Notes: a model not told the origin generated them from the sequence alone. Positions 47,027-56,859 are shown, counted from the stretch's first letter. The stretch: DNA of 64,000 nt from Megasphaera sp. UBA5897 (GCA_002431345.1 DJEN01000050.1:1-64000); one strand, 5' to 3'. Made by a program: numbers and translations.

Positions 47027-47566
47027 ATGAAGAAGAAATGGATGGTACTGGGAATTGCCGCATTGCTGGGCTGTTGGGGAATGCAGGATATGCTGCCGTG
47101 GGGGCAGGAGCCGGCGAAAGAAGCGGCAGTACCGGCTTTGGAGGCGCCGCAGTCGGCGTCGCGGTATGTGTATATCAGCGGTGCCGTCAAAAAGCCGGGA
47201 TTATATGCCTTTGCAGACGAAGTGCGGGTCGGCGAAGCGATTCATACAGCCGGTGATTTGCTGCCGTATGCAGATGCCGGTGCCGTCAATTATGCGGATA
47301 TTGTGCAGGACGGCGCGCATATTCACGTGCCGTATGATCTAAACGGCGTTCCGGCTGGCGAAGCTGTACAGGATGGACGCATCAATATTAACGAAGCAGA
47401 CGAACAAAAGCTGGCAGAACTTCCCGGTATTGGTCCGGCTATGGCTAAAAATATTACGGCGTATCGGGCAGAACACGGACCTTTTACGAGCATAGAAGAA
47501 CTACAGAAAGTAAAAGGCATTGGTACAGCTAAGTTTAAGAAACTGCAGGATAAGGTGAATGTATGA
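47027..47566 (+). CDS. comEA: Competence DNA-binding protein ComEA
   Basis: A 179-residue protein: N-terminal membrane anchor (WMVLGIAALLGCWGMQDML), a linker, an SLBB domain (about 45-105, RYVYISGAVKKPGLYAF) and a C-terminal double helix-hairpin-helix DNA-binding domain (about 115-178, INEADEQKLAELPGIGPAMA and IEELQKVKGIGTAKFKKL). It binds incoming DNA in the envelope and passes it to ComEC. It overlaps comEC by 4 bases. Site GAGGAGGCG. Confidence 0.94.
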   Translation: MKKKWMVLGIAALLGCWGMQDMLPWGQEPAKEAAVPALEAPQSASRYVYISGAVKKPGLYAFADEVRVGEAIHTAGDLLPYADAGAVNYADIVQDGAHIHVPYDLNGVPAGEAVQDGRININEADEQKLAELPGIGPAMAKNITAYRAEHGPFTSIEELQKVKGIGTAKFKKLQDKVNV

Positions 47567-49689
47567 CGCATTGGGGTATGGGGATTGCTTTATCCTGCTG
47601 CTTGGGCATGATGAGCGCTGTCTATGCAGGCATACTATGGAGCGGCGGGGCTGTTGGCAGTGTGCTGTTTGGCGGCAGTGCCTTCTTGCTGCGCGCGCAC
47701 AAAACGGCCTGCTGGTGTTGTTTGTTTCTGTGTTTTTTTTGTATTGGTGCCGGCCGAATGGCTTGGGAAGAAAAAGCATACGAACAACTGCCTGCGTATT
47801 TGCAGGGAGCTGATTTGGCAATGGAAGGAACTATTGCCGAAAAGGGAAATACATACGAGACGGAAAAAGGCCGGATGACACGGTATGTCGTGGCGTTGGA
47901 ACAGTTTGCCTATGCCGATGACGGGATAAAGCGGCAGGGGCAGGGATATTTGTATGTTACGATGCCGACGAAAGAAATATGGCAGCCTGCAGCGCGGATT
48001 GCATTTCGAGGAACGGTACAGCCGCTTACGTATTACCGCAACCAAGGAGCATATGACGCACGGCATCGGGATAAAGAAAAATCCATATATTTAAAAACAT
48101 ATATCGAGGACAGCCAGCAGGTACGGCTGCTGGCAGAGCCTGCCGGCTGGCGGCATGCACTGCAGCAGCTGCGGGAAAGATTGACCCGGGCTTTTCAGCG
48201 TATATTGTCGAGAGATAATGCGTATATACTGAGCAGTTTGCTTTTTGGCGGCCATTATGAAGATTTGCCGCCGGGGTTGATTGAAAGCTTCAGCACAACC
48301 GGCCTGATTCATATTCTTTCTGTATCGGGCTCCCATATTGCATTGCTGCTGACGGTAATACAGCTGGCAGGGAAGATGCTGGGCCTGCGGGAGAAAGGCT
48401 TATTTTTATTAGCTGTGTTCTTTGTCATCGGGTACAGTGCTTTGTCCGAATTTGTATCTCCTGTCATACGGGCTTCCATCATGGGCATGCTGTGTGCCTG
48501 CAGCGTCGTTGTCAAACGAGAATACACCAGCTCCCATGCATTGGCATTGGCTGTGCTGTGTATGGTGTTGTACAGCCCGTTTTTGGTGTATGATTTGAGT
48601 TTTCGTTTATCCTGCGGCGCATCAGCCGGCATTGTCCTGCTGCAGCCGGCTATGAAACATTACTTGCGTGTATTGCCTGCGTTTCTTCGCGATAGTTTGT
48701 CTGTTTGTATTTGTGCGCAGCTGTTGCTGTTGCCGGTCCTGCTGGCTAATTTCTTTTCGCTGCCTGTGTATGCGTTGGCAGCCAATCTATTGATCGCGCC
48801 TGTACTGGATATCGTCATTGTTTTGGGACTTTTGGCAGCTGTGTTGTCTGTTTTTTGTGAAACAGCGATGGACACGGTGTTATGGTTCATTGCGCCGCTG
48901 CTGTCGCTGGCTGTCAAAGGCAATTACTTTTTGGCGTCCCTGCCGTACAGCCGGTATTGGTTGGGAGCGTTGACGTTTCCTTGGGCAGCTGCCTGGTATC
49001 TGGGGCTTGGCGCAGTTTTCTTTTGGCCGTCCCGACGGCGGAAGTTGTTGATTTTGACAGGATTGTGGCTGCTGGGGACAGGCCTTTGGACGCAGTATCA
49101 AAAACCGGAAGCCGTCGTGTATGTATTTGATACAGGAAAGGACAAAGCAACCTGTATTCGCTATAGTGATAGTTCTGTATATCTGTGGTATAATAAGTCA
49201 CAGTGGGCCAGCCCGATGCAGCCAACCAGCGTGTTGGCGCCGGCCATGCGCTGTGCAGGCATATTTGCTGTGACGGAGTGTATCGTCAGCGGCTATGAAG
49301 CAGAAAAAACGGCAGCGCAGTTGGAACACCTCTTTGTACTGCAGGCGCCATGCCGTATCCTGTCTGCCCCGGCAGAGGGCATGGCTGGAGAAAGAAAAGG
49401 CATACCGTATTATATATGCGATACAGTACCCCATAGTGGATTTTCCCGTCCGGGCTGTTTGGAAATACGCAGCCTTTCGGCTAAGCAGCCCCTAGCCTTT
49501 CCCAAACAGGCGGATGCGCTGATTATATATCGAAATCATAAGCAGGATGAGATGTATACCGAATGGCTGGAACGGGCTGCATATGAAGGGATTCCCTGCT
49601 ATTCAACCTTTCGTGACGGTCAGATTATCGGAACGTATCGGCATGGCGCGTGGCAATTTACAACCTACGGCGGTGATAGTAACCAATGA
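47563..49689 (+). CDS. comEC: DNA uptake channel ComEC/Rec2, metal-site-less C-terminus
   Basis: A 708-residue polytopic protein. N-terminal helices and a DUF4131-type domain (to about 190), then the Competence domain with LLFGGHYEDLPPGLIESFS, TTGLIHILSVSGSHIALLL and FVSPVIRASIMGMLC. The C-terminal part (about 515-708) aligns in layout with the ComEC beta-lactamase-like nuclease domain (VYVFDTGKDKATCIRYSDSS; GIFAVTECIVSGYEAEKTA), but the HxxxDH-type metal ligands are absent. It should still form the inner-membrane channel for single-stranded DNA. It overlaps holA by 4 bases. Confidence 0.9.
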   Translation: MTHWGMGIALSCCLGMMSAVYAGILWSGGAVGSVLFGGSAFLLRAHKTACWCCLFLCFFCIGAGRMAWEEKAYEQLPAYLQGADLAMEGTIAEKGNTYETEKGRMTRYVVALEQFAYADDGIKRQGQGYLYVTMPTKEIWQPAARIAFRGTVQPLTYYRNQGAYDARHRDKEKSIYLKTYIEDSQQVRLLAEPAGWRHALQQLRERLTRAFQRILSRDNAYILSSLLFGGHYEDLPPGLIESFSTTGLIHILSVSGSHIALLLTVIQLAGKMLGLREKGLFLLAVFFVIGYSALSEFVSPVIRASIMGMLCACSVVVKREYTSSHALALAVLCMVLYSPFLVYDLSFRLSCGASAGIVLLQPAMKHYLRVLPAFLRDSLSVCICAQLLLLPVLLANFFSLPVYALAANLLIAPVLDIVIVLGLLAAVLSVFCETAMDTVLWFIAPLLSLAVKGNYFLASLPYSRYWLGALTFPWAAAWYLGLGAVFFWPSRRRKLLILTGLWLLGTGLWTQYQKPEAVVYVFDTGKDKATCIRYSDSSVYLWYNKSQWASPMQPTSVLAPAMRCAGIFAVTECIVSGYEAEKTAAQLEHLFVLQAPCRILSAPAEGMAGERKGIPYYICDTVPHSGFSRPGCLEIRSLSAKQPLAFPKQADALIIYRNHKQDEMYTEWLERAAYEGIPCYSTFRDGQIIGTYRHGAWQFTTYGGDSNQ

Positions 49690-50708
49690 AACCAGTAGCA
49701 ATTATATATGGAACAGAACCGTATTTGATGGAGCAGGGCAAAGCCGCTTTTTTGGCATCCTGCCGTGAACGCAGCCAAGAGGCAGATGTACAGGTGTTTC
49801 ACAAAGATACTGCCGCGGCAGCTGTCGTGGAAGCGTTTGAAGGAACGAGTCTGTTTGGCGGCGGCGGAATCAGTATTTGGTATGACTGTCCTTTTTTGCC
49901 TGTCAAGCGGGGAGGCCGCTCGCGAAGCAAGCTTTCTAAAGAGGAAACATGGTTTTTGGAAAAACTGGCTCATATGAGTGACGAAAATGGGCTGTTGTTT
50001 TATACCAAAGGCAAACTCGATGCGGGCAGTGCTTTTTTTAAAGCGCTGCGGCCTATGGCTGATGTCATCGAGGGAGAAGCGGTTACAGAAAAAAATATTA
50101 TGCCGTACGTAGAAACGTTTTTGCGGAAAAAAGGAAAAACGCTGACACGCAGTGCACAGCAGTATTTACGGGGGTTGTTTCAGACATGGAATGAGATTCC
50201 GCTTATGTATGTTTTTTCTGAATTGGAAAAGATGTGCATTACGCTGACAGAGAAAACAGGTACTGTCGATGTGCCGGATTTGCAGGAATTATTTGCCGGT
50301 ACGATGGAAAAGAATCTCTTTACATTTATGGATTATTTTCTGCGTCGTGACGGCAGGCATACGATCCCGTTTATTGAAGGATTGTTTGCCCGTCAGGATT
50401 TGTTTTTAAAAAATACAGGGTATATGCTGTCCAGGCTGCGGCTGCTGCTGGCATATAAGGAGCTGCAGCAGGCTCATATGGGGCCGCGGCAGTGTGAACA
50501 GATTATGACGCAGATTAATAAGGGACGCAGTGTCAAATATGTCTTGTATCACTTGCAAAAAGTGACATCGTATTGGACTATGGAAGAGCTGCGCGCCATG
50601 ATTAGCAGTATATTTATATTACAGCGCAATATTCGCAGAGGAACGGCAGCAGTAGAAGATATAGGGCCGCTTATTTGTTTATATTGCAGTACTAAAGGCA
50701 GGGTTTAA
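49686..50708 (+). CDS. holA: DNA polymerase III subunit delta HolA
   Basis: A 340-residue clamp-loader subunit: N-terminal VAIIYGTEPYLMEQGKAAFL (family pattern Y-G-x-E-x-x-L), FEGTSLFGGGGISIWYDCP, and the C-terminal collar domain with NRGRSVKYV-like NKGRSVKYVLYHLQ. It opens the beta clamp. The comEC-holA order is widespread in Firmicutes. Starts inside the comEC stop (ATGA). Confidence 0.92.
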   Translation: MKPVAIIYGTEPYLMEQGKAAFLASCRERSQEADVQVFHKDTAAAAVVEAFEGTSLFGGGGISIWYDCPFLPVKRGGRSRSKLSKEETWFLEKLAHMSDENGLLFYTKGKLDAGSAFFKALRPMADVIEGEAVTEKNIMPYVETFLRKKGKTLTRSAQQYLRGLFQTWNEIPLMYVFSELEKMCITLTEKTGTVDVPDLQELFAGTMEKNLFTFMDYFLRRDGRHTIPFIEGLFARQDLFLKNTGYMLSRLRLLLAYKELQQAHMGPRQCEQIMTQINKGRSVKYVLYHLQKVTSYWTMEELRAMISSIFILQRNIRRGTAAVEDIGPLICLYCSTKGRV

Positions 50709-50709
50709 A

Positions 50710-52278
50710 TTGCAGGAAGAAGAAAAAGCTCGAAAAGAACGAATGAAAGATTATCGCCGTCGGTATCGTGCCAAGCACGGCATCAAAGAACATCCGCACC
50801 GCTGGAAGAAAGTCGCCGGCGTGGTGATCGCCGTATGCATTGCCGGCTTTGGCAGTTTTTTTGCGGCGCAGCATAAAGCCGCCGCAATGGTGACGCTGGA
50901 TGGACAGTCGATTCAAGGATGGACTGCTGATGATTTGCAGCAGTATATCACAGCGCACAAACAGCAGCTTAAAGGACAGAAAATAACGATTACAGGGAAA
51001 GATATAGACGAAACGATTTCGCTGGATGCCCTGCATGTGGATTTTGACCGGGACCGCATCACTGATGAATTATATTTGGTTGGACGAACCGGTTCTCCCA
51101 TGCACCGCGTAGCAGAAGTCGTTGCGACACTGCGGTTTGGCAAAGACGTGCCGCTGTCTCTCAAAGTCGATGATGACGCATTGAATGATAAGATTACGGA
51201 TATATATAATACATACAATCAAGAAGCAAAAGATGCGTATGCCGAACCGAATGCAGATAATGCGACCGTTACGCTGCATAAAGAAAAAGACCGTATTGTA
51301 ATAGATACAGAGGCACTGCGCAGCCAGATTGACGATCAGCTGCATGCAGGAACGCCGTCTTCTATCGACGCACCGATTCAGTCGCGGGAAGAAGCGTCTG
51401 TGAAAAAAGACGATTTAAAATCCATTGATACAGTATTATCGTATTATACAACGCACTTTGATGATTCCAATAAAGACCGCAACGACAATATCCTTTTGGC
51501 GCAGAAAAAGCTGAATCATGCACTCGTACCGGCACAAAAAGATTTTTCCTTTAACAAATATGTCGGTGCACGGACACATGAAAATGGCTACAAAGATGCG
51601 CCGGTATATTTTGACAACAAGCTTGTGCCGGATGCCGGCGGCGGTGTCTGCCAGGTTAGTACGACGCTGTTTAATGCTGTCTTGCGTGCCGGATTGTTTA
51701 TTGCCAGCCGGTCGCCTCATTTTGCGCCGGCTGCCTACGTGCCGGTTGGTATGGATGCGACCGTTGCGGACGATTCGTTGGATTTTGCCTTTACCAATCC
51801 GTTCCAGCATCCGGTCTATGTCTATACGGCAGCTGGTGAAAACTCGATTACAACCTATATTTTGGGCAATCATGCCGATACCTGCACGGTAACGTTCCAG
51901 ACGACAAAACTGCAGAATCTGCCGCATCGCGTTGTGCATAAACATGATGACAATGCCGTGACGGACAAAGTGGAACAAGAAGGCTACGATGGACATGACA
52001 TTACTGTGCACCGTACCGTAACATACACGGACGGCGATCATTATGCCGATGACATTACATCCCATTATGCACCCAACACGGAAATTGTTATTACCAACGG
52101 CCCGGCTTCTGAAGATGTCGTCAAAACGTCCGATTTGGAACCGCAGGATGTTCTCATCAATGCCCTGCATGATATGCTGCAGGCTGTTGCGGCTCCCAGT
52201 GAAGATGCAGACAGTACAGATACTGATGATGACGGCAGTACAGACGGCAGTGACGGGTATGACGAAGAAGATGAATAA
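50710..52278 (+). CDS. VanW family protein
   Basis: 522 residues from TTG 50710 (GGCAGGG upstream; ATG 50743 is the alternative start). A short basic cytoplasmic start, one transmembrane helix (WKKVAGVVIAVCIAGFGSFF), two PG_binding_4-type repeats (about 60-230), then the VanW domain (about 265-390) with NKYVGARTHENGYKDAPV and GGGVCQVSTTLFNAVLRAGL. A G5-like stretch and a very acidic tail (DADSTDTDDDGS) close it. VanW proteins are linked to peptidoglycan but their activity is unknown. It sits oddly between holA and polC. Confidence 0.88.
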   Translation: MQEEEKARKERMKDYRRRYRAKHGIKEHPHRWKKVAGVVIAVCIAGFGSFFAAQHKAAAMVTLDGQSIQGWTADDLQQYITAHKQQLKGQKITITGKDIDETISLDALHVDFDRDRITDELYLVGRTGSPMHRVAEVVATLRFGKDVPLSLKVDDDALNDKITDIYNTYNQEAKDAYAEPNADNATVTLHKEKDRIVIDTEALRSQIDDQLHAGTPSSIDAPIQSREEASVKKDDLKSIDTVLSYYTTHFDDSNKDRNDNILLAQKKLNHALVPAQKDFSFNKYVGARTHENGYKDAPVYFDNKLVPDAGGGVCQVSTTLFNAVLRAGLFIASRSPHFAPAAYVPVGMDATVADDSLDFAFTNPFQHPVYVYTAAGENSITTYILGNHADTCTVTFQTTKLQNLPHRVVHKHDDNAVTDKVEQEGYDGHDITVHRTVTYTDGDHYADDITSHYAPNTEIVITNGPASEDVVKTSDLEPQDVLINALHDMLQAVAAPSEDADSTDTDDDGSTDGSDGYDEEDE

Positions 52279-52310
52279 TTCATACGTATTCCGGAAAGGA
52301 TAGAAAACGA

Positions 52311-55300
52311 ATGAAAGTATGGCATATTGTTCCTAAGCATGATGTTGTGATTCCTTTTGATGACCAGCATCCTGTCTGCGTAGAAGAAATATGCGCATTG
52401 CCGACAGAAAAAAAATGGAAGATACGGACACAGTCCGACTACGAAATTTCAGATATAGATAAGCTGCGCCAGGCTGTGCGCTGCAAGTTGGCATTGGAAG
52501 GAGATATCGACGTAGAACATCAAGCCGTAGCCGTTCATCATGGCGGCGATATACCGCTGACACTGTGTGACGACGACCCGCTGCGCAGCGTAGTCAATGT
52601 GTCGGCAGATGACATGGATGGGTACGGTATACCGCATGAAGACTGCTATGATTCCATTTATGAAGAAGACGATTCTTTATATGATGAAGACTATCGCAAA
52701 GCCTGCAAAGCAGCGGAAGAGGGACCGGTAAAGAAAACCGGCAGCCAAGGCAGCGGTACGGGCAGAAGCAGTACAGACAGCCGGGTTTGGTTTGGCAAAT
52801 CCTTTAGCGGCGATATACTGCCCATTAACGATATTCTCGGTGAAGAACGCAATGATATCATCATTAAAGGGAAGATTGTAAAAATTGAATTTCGTGAATT
52901 AAAATCTAAACGGATTTTGATGTCTTTCCAAATTGCGGATACAGGAAACGGCATTTCCGGCCGGCAGTTTTTGGAAGTAGGCGGGAACAGCAATGCCAGC
53001 AAATACCGCCGCAAAAGCGTGCTGTCGCCAGAGGACTATGATCTGCTCGTCAAGCGGATGGCTGTAGGGGCCTATGTCCGTATTCATGGTGACGTTATCT
53101 ATGACACATATGTCAATGACTATGTATTCAGTGCCAAAGATATTATGGAAGAAGAAGCAGAAACAGTAGAACGGGAAGATAATAACCCGACGCCGCGCGT
53201 AGAATTGCATCTACATACCGTTATGAGTGATATGGATGCGCTGATTACGGTGAAAAAATTAATCAAAACGATAAAAAAATGGCATCATCCTGCCATTGCC
53301 GTTACGGACCACGGTGTTGTGCAGTCTTTCCCGCTGCTACAGGAAATTTCTACGGACAAGACCAATAACGTCAAAGTCATATACGGCATGGAAGGCTATT
53401 TGTTTGATGATAAAATTGACCAATCCTATCACATCATTATCTTAGCGAAAAACCAAGTGGGTATTCGCAACTTGTATAAACTCGTCAGCATTTCCCATTT
53501 GAAATATATTTATCGCGGCCGGCCGCGGATTCCCCGTGCCGTGCTGAACGAATACCGGGAAGGACTGATTTTGGGATCTGCCTGTGAAGCCGGCGAATTG
53601 GTCCGCTCTATGGTGCAGAAAAAACTGCCTTATGAAGAATTGAAAAAAATTGCTTCGTACTATGACTATTTGGAAATTCAGCCGCTTACGAACAATCAAT
53701 TCCTCGTGCGGGAAGGTTTGGTTGCCGATGATGAAGGGCTGCGGGATATTAACCGCACGATTTTAAAACTCGGCGATGAGTTGGGTAAGATGACCGTAGC
53801 AACTTGTGATGCCCATTTCCTCAATCCGGAAGATAAAATTTATCGTGAAATCCTGATGACGGGCAAGGGCTTTAAAGATGCGCAGTTCCAGCCGGATTTG
53901 TACTTGCGGACTACGGATGAAATGCTTAGGGAATTTGTGTACCTTGGCGAAGAACGCGCCAGAGAAGTCGTTATCACCAATCCCAACAAGGTTAATGAAA
54001 TGATTGAAGATGTTCGGCCTGTGCCGAAGGAAACACTGTACTTCCCGCAGATTGCCGGTTCTTCCGAAGCGTTGAAAAACATGTGTTATGAAAAAGCGCA
54101 CCGGATTTACGGCGACCCGCTGCCTAAAATCGTAGAAGACCGATTGGAAGAAGAATTTACATCTATTCTCGGCCACGGGTTCGGTGTCTTGTATTACATT
54201 GCGCACAAACTGGTAAAACATTCCAACGATGACGGCTATCTCGTAGGGTCGCGTGGGTCTGTCGGTTCTTCCTTTGTCGCTACGATGTCCGACATTACGG
54301 AAGTCAATCCGCTGCCGCCGCATTATGTTTGCCCGCATTGCCAATACAGTGAATTTTTTACGCACGGAGAAGTCGGCGGGGGATTTGACCTGCCTGATAA
54401 AACATGTCCGAAATGCGGCACGCCGCTGCACAAAGACGGGCATAATATTCCGTTTGCCATTTTCCTGGGATTTGACGGCGACAAAGTTCCGGATATTGAT
54501 TTGAACTTTTCCGGCGAATACCATCCGAAGGCACACAAATATACAGAAGAACTGTTTGGCAAGGACAATGTTTTCCGTGCCGGCACGATTGGTGCCGTCA
54601 AAGACAAGACGGCGTATGGCTATGTCATGAAATGGGCTGAAGCCCGAGGCATTCGCGTCAACGATGCGTATGTCAACAGCTTAGTCAGCGGCTGCACCGG
54701 CGTCAAGAGTACGACAGGCCAGCATCCGGGCGGCGTCATGGTTATTCCGCGCGATATGGATGTGCACCACTTTACACCCGTGCAGTATCCGGCCAATAAG
54801 AAAGACAGCGGCATTATCACGACGCATTTTGATTATCACTCCATTGAAGGCCGTTTGGTTAAACTCGATATTCTCGGCCATGATGATCCGACTGTTATTC
54901 GCATGCTGGAAGACATGACGGGCGTCGATGCCAAGACGATTCCCTTTGATGACCCGGAAACGATGAGTCTGTTTTGCTCGCCGAAGGCGTTGGGCGTTAC
55001 AGCAGAAGAACTAGGCTCCCAAGTCGGCAGTCTGGGGATTCCGGAATTTGGCACGACGTTTGTCCGCAAAATGCTCGTCGATACCAAGCCGAAAACTTTT
55101 TCTGAATTGGTACGTATTTCCGGCTTTTCTCATGGGACAGACGTTTGGCTGAACAACGCGCAGGATTTAATCACTTCCGGGACCGTGCAGTTGAAAGAAG
55201 CCGTTTCCACTCGTGACGACATCATGAACTATTTGATTCAGCACGGCATACAACCGAAAACAAGTTTTAAGGTCATGGAAAATGTCCGCAAAGGGAAGGG

Positions 55301-55943
55301 AATTGATAAGCTGAATAAATTGGGACAGAAAACGACGGACTATGAAGGCGAACTGAAAGAAGGCCATATCCCGCAGTGGTTTATCGATTCGTGCCACAAG
55401 ATTGGCTATTTATTCCCTAGAGCCCATGCGGTTGCGTATGTTATGATGGCGTTCCGGATTGCTTGGTTTAAAATCAACTATCCCTTGGCGTACTATGCGG
55501 CTTTCTTTACGATTCGCGCCAAAGCGTTCAAGCTCTCTGCCATGATTCATGGGCTGGAAGGCCAGCGAAAGGCTATGAAAGAAATTTTGGCGAAGGGAAA
55601 AAGCACCACTAAGATTGATCAGGATTTGTATTCTGCCCTGGAATTGGCCGTAGAAATGAGCCTGCGCGGCTACTCCTTTATGAATGTGGATATCAGCCGT
55701 TCTGCGGCGACAAAATTTACGATTTGTGACGGAAAAATCCTGCCGCCGTTTACGGCTGTAGACGGCTTGGGAGAAAACGTAGCTGAACAAATTGTAGCAG
55801 CTCGCAAAGAAGCACCGTTTAGTTCCAAAGCCGACCTCAAGATGCGGGGCAAAGTCAATCAGTCTACGGTGGATTTGATGGCAGAAGAAGGCTGTTTGGG
55901 TGACTTGCCGGAAGATGAACAAATTGACTTGTTTGCAATGTAA
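52311..55943 (+). CDS. polC: DNA polymerase III PolC-type alpha subunit without exonuclease domain
   Basis: 1210 residues, against about 1430 for B. subtilis PolC. Order: N-terminal domain, OB domain (about 180-280, IIKGKIVKIEFRELKSKRI), PHP domain (from RVELHLHTVMSDMD, about 298, and AIAVTDHGVVQSFP), zinc motif CPHC ... CPKC (about 668-703), catalytic palm with PDIDLNFSGEY (about 727), fingers, tandem HhH and short tail. In other PolCs a DEDDh 3'-5' exonuclease of about 170 residues splits the PHP domain after VIYGMEA; here the PHP reads through from VIYGMEGYLFDD to YHIIILAKN without it. Proofreading must come from another protein. Confidence 0.95.
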   Translation: MKVWHIVPKHDVVIPFDDQHPVCVEEICALPTEKKWKIRTQSDYEISDIDKLRQAVRCKLALEGDIDVEHQAVAVHHGGDIPLTLCDDDPLRSVVNVSADDMDGYGIPHEDCYDSIYEEDDSLYDEDYRKACKAAEEGPVKKTGSQGSGTGRSSTDSRVWFGKSFSGDILPINDILGEERNDIIIKGKIVKIEFRELKSKRILMSFQIADTGNGISGRQFLEVGGNSNASKYRRKSVLSPEDYDLLVKRMAVGAYVRIHGDVIYDTYVNDYVFSAKDIMEEEAETVEREDNNPTPRVELHLHTVMSDMDALITVKKLIKTIKKWHHPAIAVTDHGVVQSFPLLQEISTDKTNNVKVIYGMEGYLFDDKIDQSYHIIILAKNQVGIRNLYKLVSISHLKYIYRGRPRIPRAVLNEYREGLILGSACEAGELVRSMVQKKLPYEELKKIASYYDYLEIQPLTNNQFLVREGLVADDEGLRDINRTILKLGDELGKMTVATCDAHFLNPEDKIYREILMTGKGFKDAQFQPDLYLRTTDEMLREFVYLGEERAREVVITNPNKVNEMIEDVRPVPKETLYFPQIAGSSEALKNMCYEKAHRIYGDPLPKIVEDRLEEEFTSILGHGFGVLYYIAHKLVKHSNDDGYLVGSRGSVGSSFVATMSDITEVNPLPPHYVCPHCQYSEFFTHGEVGGGFDLPDKTCPKCGTPLHKDGHNIPFAIFLGFDGDKVPDIDLNFSGEYHPKAHKYTEELFGKDNVFRAGTIGAVKDKTAYGYVMKWAEARGIRVNDAYVNSLVSGCTGVKSTTGQHPGGVMVIPRDMDVHHFTPVQYPANKKDSGIITTHFDYHSIEGRLVKLDILGHDDPTVIRMLEDMTGVDAKTIPFDDPETMSLFCSPKALGVTAEELGSQVGSLGIPEFGTTFVRKMLVDTKPKTFSELVRISGFSHGTDVWLNNAQDLITSGTVQLKEAVSTRDDIMNYLIQHGIQPKTSFKVMENVRKGKGIDKLNKLGQKTTDYEGELKEGHIPQWFIDSCHKIGYLFPRAHAVAYVMMAFRIAWFKINYPLAYYAAFFTIRAKAFKLSAMIHGLEGQRKAMKEILAKGKSTTKIDQDLYSALELAVEMSLRGYSFMNVDISRSAATKFTICDGKILPPFTAVDGLGENVAEQIVAARKEAPFSSKADLKMRGKVNQSTVDLMAEEGCLGDLPEDEQIDLFAM

Positions 55944-55949
55944 AGACTA

Positions 55950-55978
55950 TCGACATTCTTTTTAATTTGTCATATAAT
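55950..55978 (+). promoter_or_regulatory. Promoter of the YerC-like regulator gene
   Basis: TCGACA (55950-55955), 17 bp spacer, TATAAT (55973-55978). Confidence 0.6.
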
Positions 55979-56031
55979 ACAATTATGTTTTATACGCTAA
56001 AGGATAAAAGTGAAAAGGAGTTGAGCTGTTG

Positions 56032-56364
56032 ATGAGTGCAAACGAAAAATTGAAGGATCACCTTCATGACCAGCTCTTTACGGCCATTTTGGAGCTGCAG
56101 GATTTAGATGAATGCTACGAGTTCTTTGAAGATATATGTACGATTCAGGAAATGAAAGCGATTGCGGCCCGGCTGGAAGTGGCACGCATGCTGAAAGCCG
56201 GCGATATCTATGAAGATATTGTCAAAAAAACCGGGGCAAGCACGGCTACTATCAGCCGTATTAAACGCTGCCTGATGTATGGCAGCGGCGGCTACGGCAA
56301 AATCCTGGATCGAATGGCTGCGAAGAACCCGGATGTATTAAAAATTAGTCCTAAGAAAAAATAA
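56032..56364 (+). CDS. YerC/YecD family TrpR-related regulator
   Basis: 110 residues from ATG 56032 (AAAAGGAG upstream; a TTG one codon earlier also fits). All-helical TrpR-superfamily protein: FFEDICTIQEMKAIAARLEV and the helix-turn-helix DIVKKTGASTATISRIKRCL, followed by GSGGYGKILDRM typical of YerC/YecD. DNA targets and ligand of the family are unknown. mscL follows 15 bases later in the same unit. Confidence 0.92.
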   Translation: MSANEKLKDHLHDQLFTAILELQDLDECYEFFEDICTIQEMKAIAARLEVARMLKAGDIYEDIVKKTGASTATISRIKRCLMYGSGGYGKILDRMAAKNPDVLKISPKKK

Positions 56365-56379
56365 AGGAGACAAGGTTGG

Positions 56380-56823
56380 ATGAAAGCCTTTTTAGAAGAA
56401 TTTAAAAATTTTGCTATGCGCGGCAATGTAATTGACATGGCTGTCGGTGTAGTGATTGGGGCTGCTTTCGGTAAGATTGTCAGCTCACTGGTAAGCAATG
56501 TCATTATGCCGCCGTTGGGCGTATTGATTGGCGGCATTGATTTTTCGGACTTTTTTATTGCGCTGAGTACGACACAGCATCCGGCGACGCTTGCAGAAGC
56601 GCAGGCACAGGGGATTCCGGTGATTGCGTACGGCCTGTTTTTAAACACCGTACTTGAATTCTTAATTATTGCGTTTGCTATTTTTATTGTGATTAAGCAG
56701 ATCAACCGCCTGTTTCCCAAAAAAGAAGCAGCACCGGAACCGAGACTTTGTCCTTACTGCCGTATGCCGATAGCTGATGATGCGACACGGTGTCCGCACT
56801 GCACCAGTACGTTGACAAAGTAA
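56380..56823 (+). CDS. mscL: Large-conductance mechanosensitive channel MscL with zinc-ribbon tail
   Basis: 147 residues. N-terminal amphipathic helix and TM1 ([20 protein letters not shown]), periplasmic loop (about 50-75), TM2 ([19 protein letters not shown]). It opens under membrane tension to release solutes after osmotic downshock. The cytoplasmic end has a C4 zinc-ribbon motif, CPYC (122-125) and CPHC (139-142), where E. coli has a plain helix. Such tails occur in other MscL proteins as I recall; their role is unclear. Confidence 0.93.
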   Translation: MKAFLEEFKNFAMRGNVIDMAVGVVIGAAFGKIVSSLVSNVIMPPLGVLIGGIDFSDFFIALSTTQHPATLAEAQAQGIPVIAYGLFLNTVLEFLIIAFAIFIVIKQINRLFPKKEAAPEPRLCPYCRMPIADDATRCPHCTSTLTK

Positions 56824-56859
56824 TGATACATACAGAAAGAAGGCAGCAAGAAACATATT

